Assembly (NCBI GenBank): GCA_949127685.1
Contig: CASBPW010000312.1
Coordinates: 1-6,346, forward strand
DNA length: 6,346 nt
Source: Candidatus Sivonenia alaskensis PMM_0068
Lineage (GTDB): Bacteria > Cyanobacteriota > Cyanobacteriia > Gloeobacterales > PMM-0068
Direction of reading: 5' to 3'
Shown: positions 5,575 through 6,346 of the stretch, one piece after another
Layout of the letters: each line of letters starts with the position of its first letter
Position numbering within the stretch: the first letter of the stretch is position 1
Position numbers and translations under genes: made by a program
The notes under the pieces: generated by a model
The model's input: only the letters and a program-made list of their open reading frames with translations
The model's database searches: none
Told to the model about the DNA's origin: nothing

Positions 5575-6346
5575 ATGCCCGCCCCGATGATGGTTGAAAA
5601 GCTCAATACGATTGAGCGGACCTACCAAGATTTGACCCAAAAACTAGCGGACCCCGATATTGTCACCAACTCTGGCGAAGTCCAACGCATTGCGAAGGCT
5701 CGCGCAGAATTAGAAGTGACCGTAGATGTTTATCACCACTGGCAAGAGCTGCAAGCTGAGCTAAAAAAGGCCCGTACGCTTCTGCGAGAAGATGATCCTG
5801 AGCTCAGGGAATTGGCAGAAGTAGAAGTCCAAATGCTAGAAGAGCAAATTGAAGAGCAAGAAAAGCGGCTCACCCTTCTGCTGCTGCCCCGTGACCCCAA
5901 CGATGACAAAAACATCATGCTAGAAATTCGTGCAGGAACCGGTGGTGATGAGGCGGCCATTTTTGCCGGTGACTTGGTGCGGATGTATTCTCGTTACGCC
6001 GATAGCCAAGGCTGGAAGGTGCGCTTATTGAGCGAAACCACCGCCGATATGGGTGGATTTAGAGAGGCGATTCTGGAAATTCAAGGCGATAACGTCTACT
6101 CCAAGCTGAAATTTGAAGCGGGCGTCCATCGAGTCCAGCGAGTTCCGCTGACCGAATCCCAAGGTCGCGTCCACACCTCTACGGCGACCGTCGCTATTAT
6201 GCCGGAAGTGGAAGAAGTCGCGGTTGTGATTAGACCGGAAGACATCGAGATCACCACAGCCCGTTCAGGGGGCGCGGGTGGTCAGAACGTCAACAAAGTA
6301 GAAACTGCTGTCCACTTGGTCCACAAACCCTCCGGCTTGCATATAC
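5575..6346 (+). CDS. prfA: Peptide chain release factor 1 (N-terminal 257 residues, cut by window edge)
   Basis: Release factor 1 ends translation at UAA and UAG by entering the ribosomal A site and triggering peptidyl-tRNA hydrolysis. Residues about 5-105 form the helical, Glu-rich domain 1. Then come the class I landmarks: LEIRAGTGGDEAAIFAGDL (116-134), GVHRVQRVPLTESQGRVHTS (183-202) and ARSGGAGGQNVNKVE (229-243). The stop-recognition tripeptide is PLT at 191-193, fitting the RF1 PxT pattern and not the SPF of RF2; most RF1 proteins I know have PAT or PVT. The catalytic GGQ is at 235-237, and its Gln is the usual target of PrmC methylation. A full RF1 is about 360 residues, so roughly 100 lie beyond the right edge. 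ATG 5575 was chosen for its AGGA upstream; ATG 5587 and 5590 are alternatives. It is on the same strand as aroH, possibly with its own promoter. Confidence 0.96.
   Translation, partial: MPAPMMVEKLNTIERTYQDLTQKLADPDIVTNSGEVQRIAKARAELEVTVDVYHHWQELQAELKKARTLLREDDPELRELAEVEVQMLEEQIEEQEKRLTLLLLPRDPNDDKNIMLEIRAGTGGDEAAIFAGDLVRMYSRYADSQGWKVRLLSETTADMGGFREAILEIQGDNVYSKLKFEAGVHRVQRVPLTESQGRVHTSTATVAIMPEVEEVAVVIRPEDIEITTARSGGAGGQNVNKVETAVHLVHKPSGLHI

Noticed and set aside
1..6346. Mobile elements, CRISPR arrays, tRNA or rRNA genes and a defence system
   Set aside because: No terminal repeats, transposase or recombinase motifs, regularly spaced repeats, or cloverleaf sequences were seen; every sizeable frame is explained by a chromosomal gene.

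Overview
The window is a stretch of cyanobacterial chromosome. It holds psbI, a photosystem II subunit restricted to oxygenic phototrophs, a DUF3769 outer-membrane barrel protein (a cyanobacterial family), and a TIGR01548-type HAD hydrolase of the cyanobacterial kind. Base composition is moderate, roughly half G+C by eye. The PsbI sequence is divergent, so I do not name a genus.

Layout. Bases 1-4865 are read leftward (minus strand). From right to left they carry: a HAD-family hydrolase broken by a one-base frameshift (4865-4103), a secreted SpoIID/LytB-domain protein (4015-3191), psbI (3119-3006), a DUF3769/LptD-like outer-membrane protein (2935-929), a carboxymuconolactone decarboxylase (CMD/AhpD-like) protein (851-297), and the 5' end of a Crp/Fnr-type regulator that runs off the left edge (176-1). 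Bases 4985-6346 are read rightward: an AroH-type chorismate mutase (4985-5377) and the first 257 codons of prfA, peptide chain release factor 1, which runs off the right edge. The gap at 4866-4984 is a divergent intergenic region.

The leftward genes do not look like one tight operon. Gaps are about 70-120 bases. Promoter-like sequences precede the SpoIID gene and psbI, and a good hairpin plus T-rich tract follows psbI. psbI therefore probably has its own short transcript. Two neighbours act on the cell envelope: the SpoIID-domain protein on peptidoglycan and the DUF3769 protein in the outer membrane. The others are housekeeping or redox genes with no visible shared pathway.

No mobile element, CRISPR array, tRNA, rRNA or phage feature was seen, and I find no new multi-gene system. 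Points worth checking are the frameshifted hydrolase, the short divergent PsbI, a CxxxC in place of CxxC in the CMD protein, a Pho-box-like repeat pair before the Crp/Fnr gene, a SpoIID domain with an eroded C-terminal motif, and a Gln at the catalytic Glu position of the chorismate mutase. No gene-free stretch exceeds 300 bases; the longest is 5378-5574.
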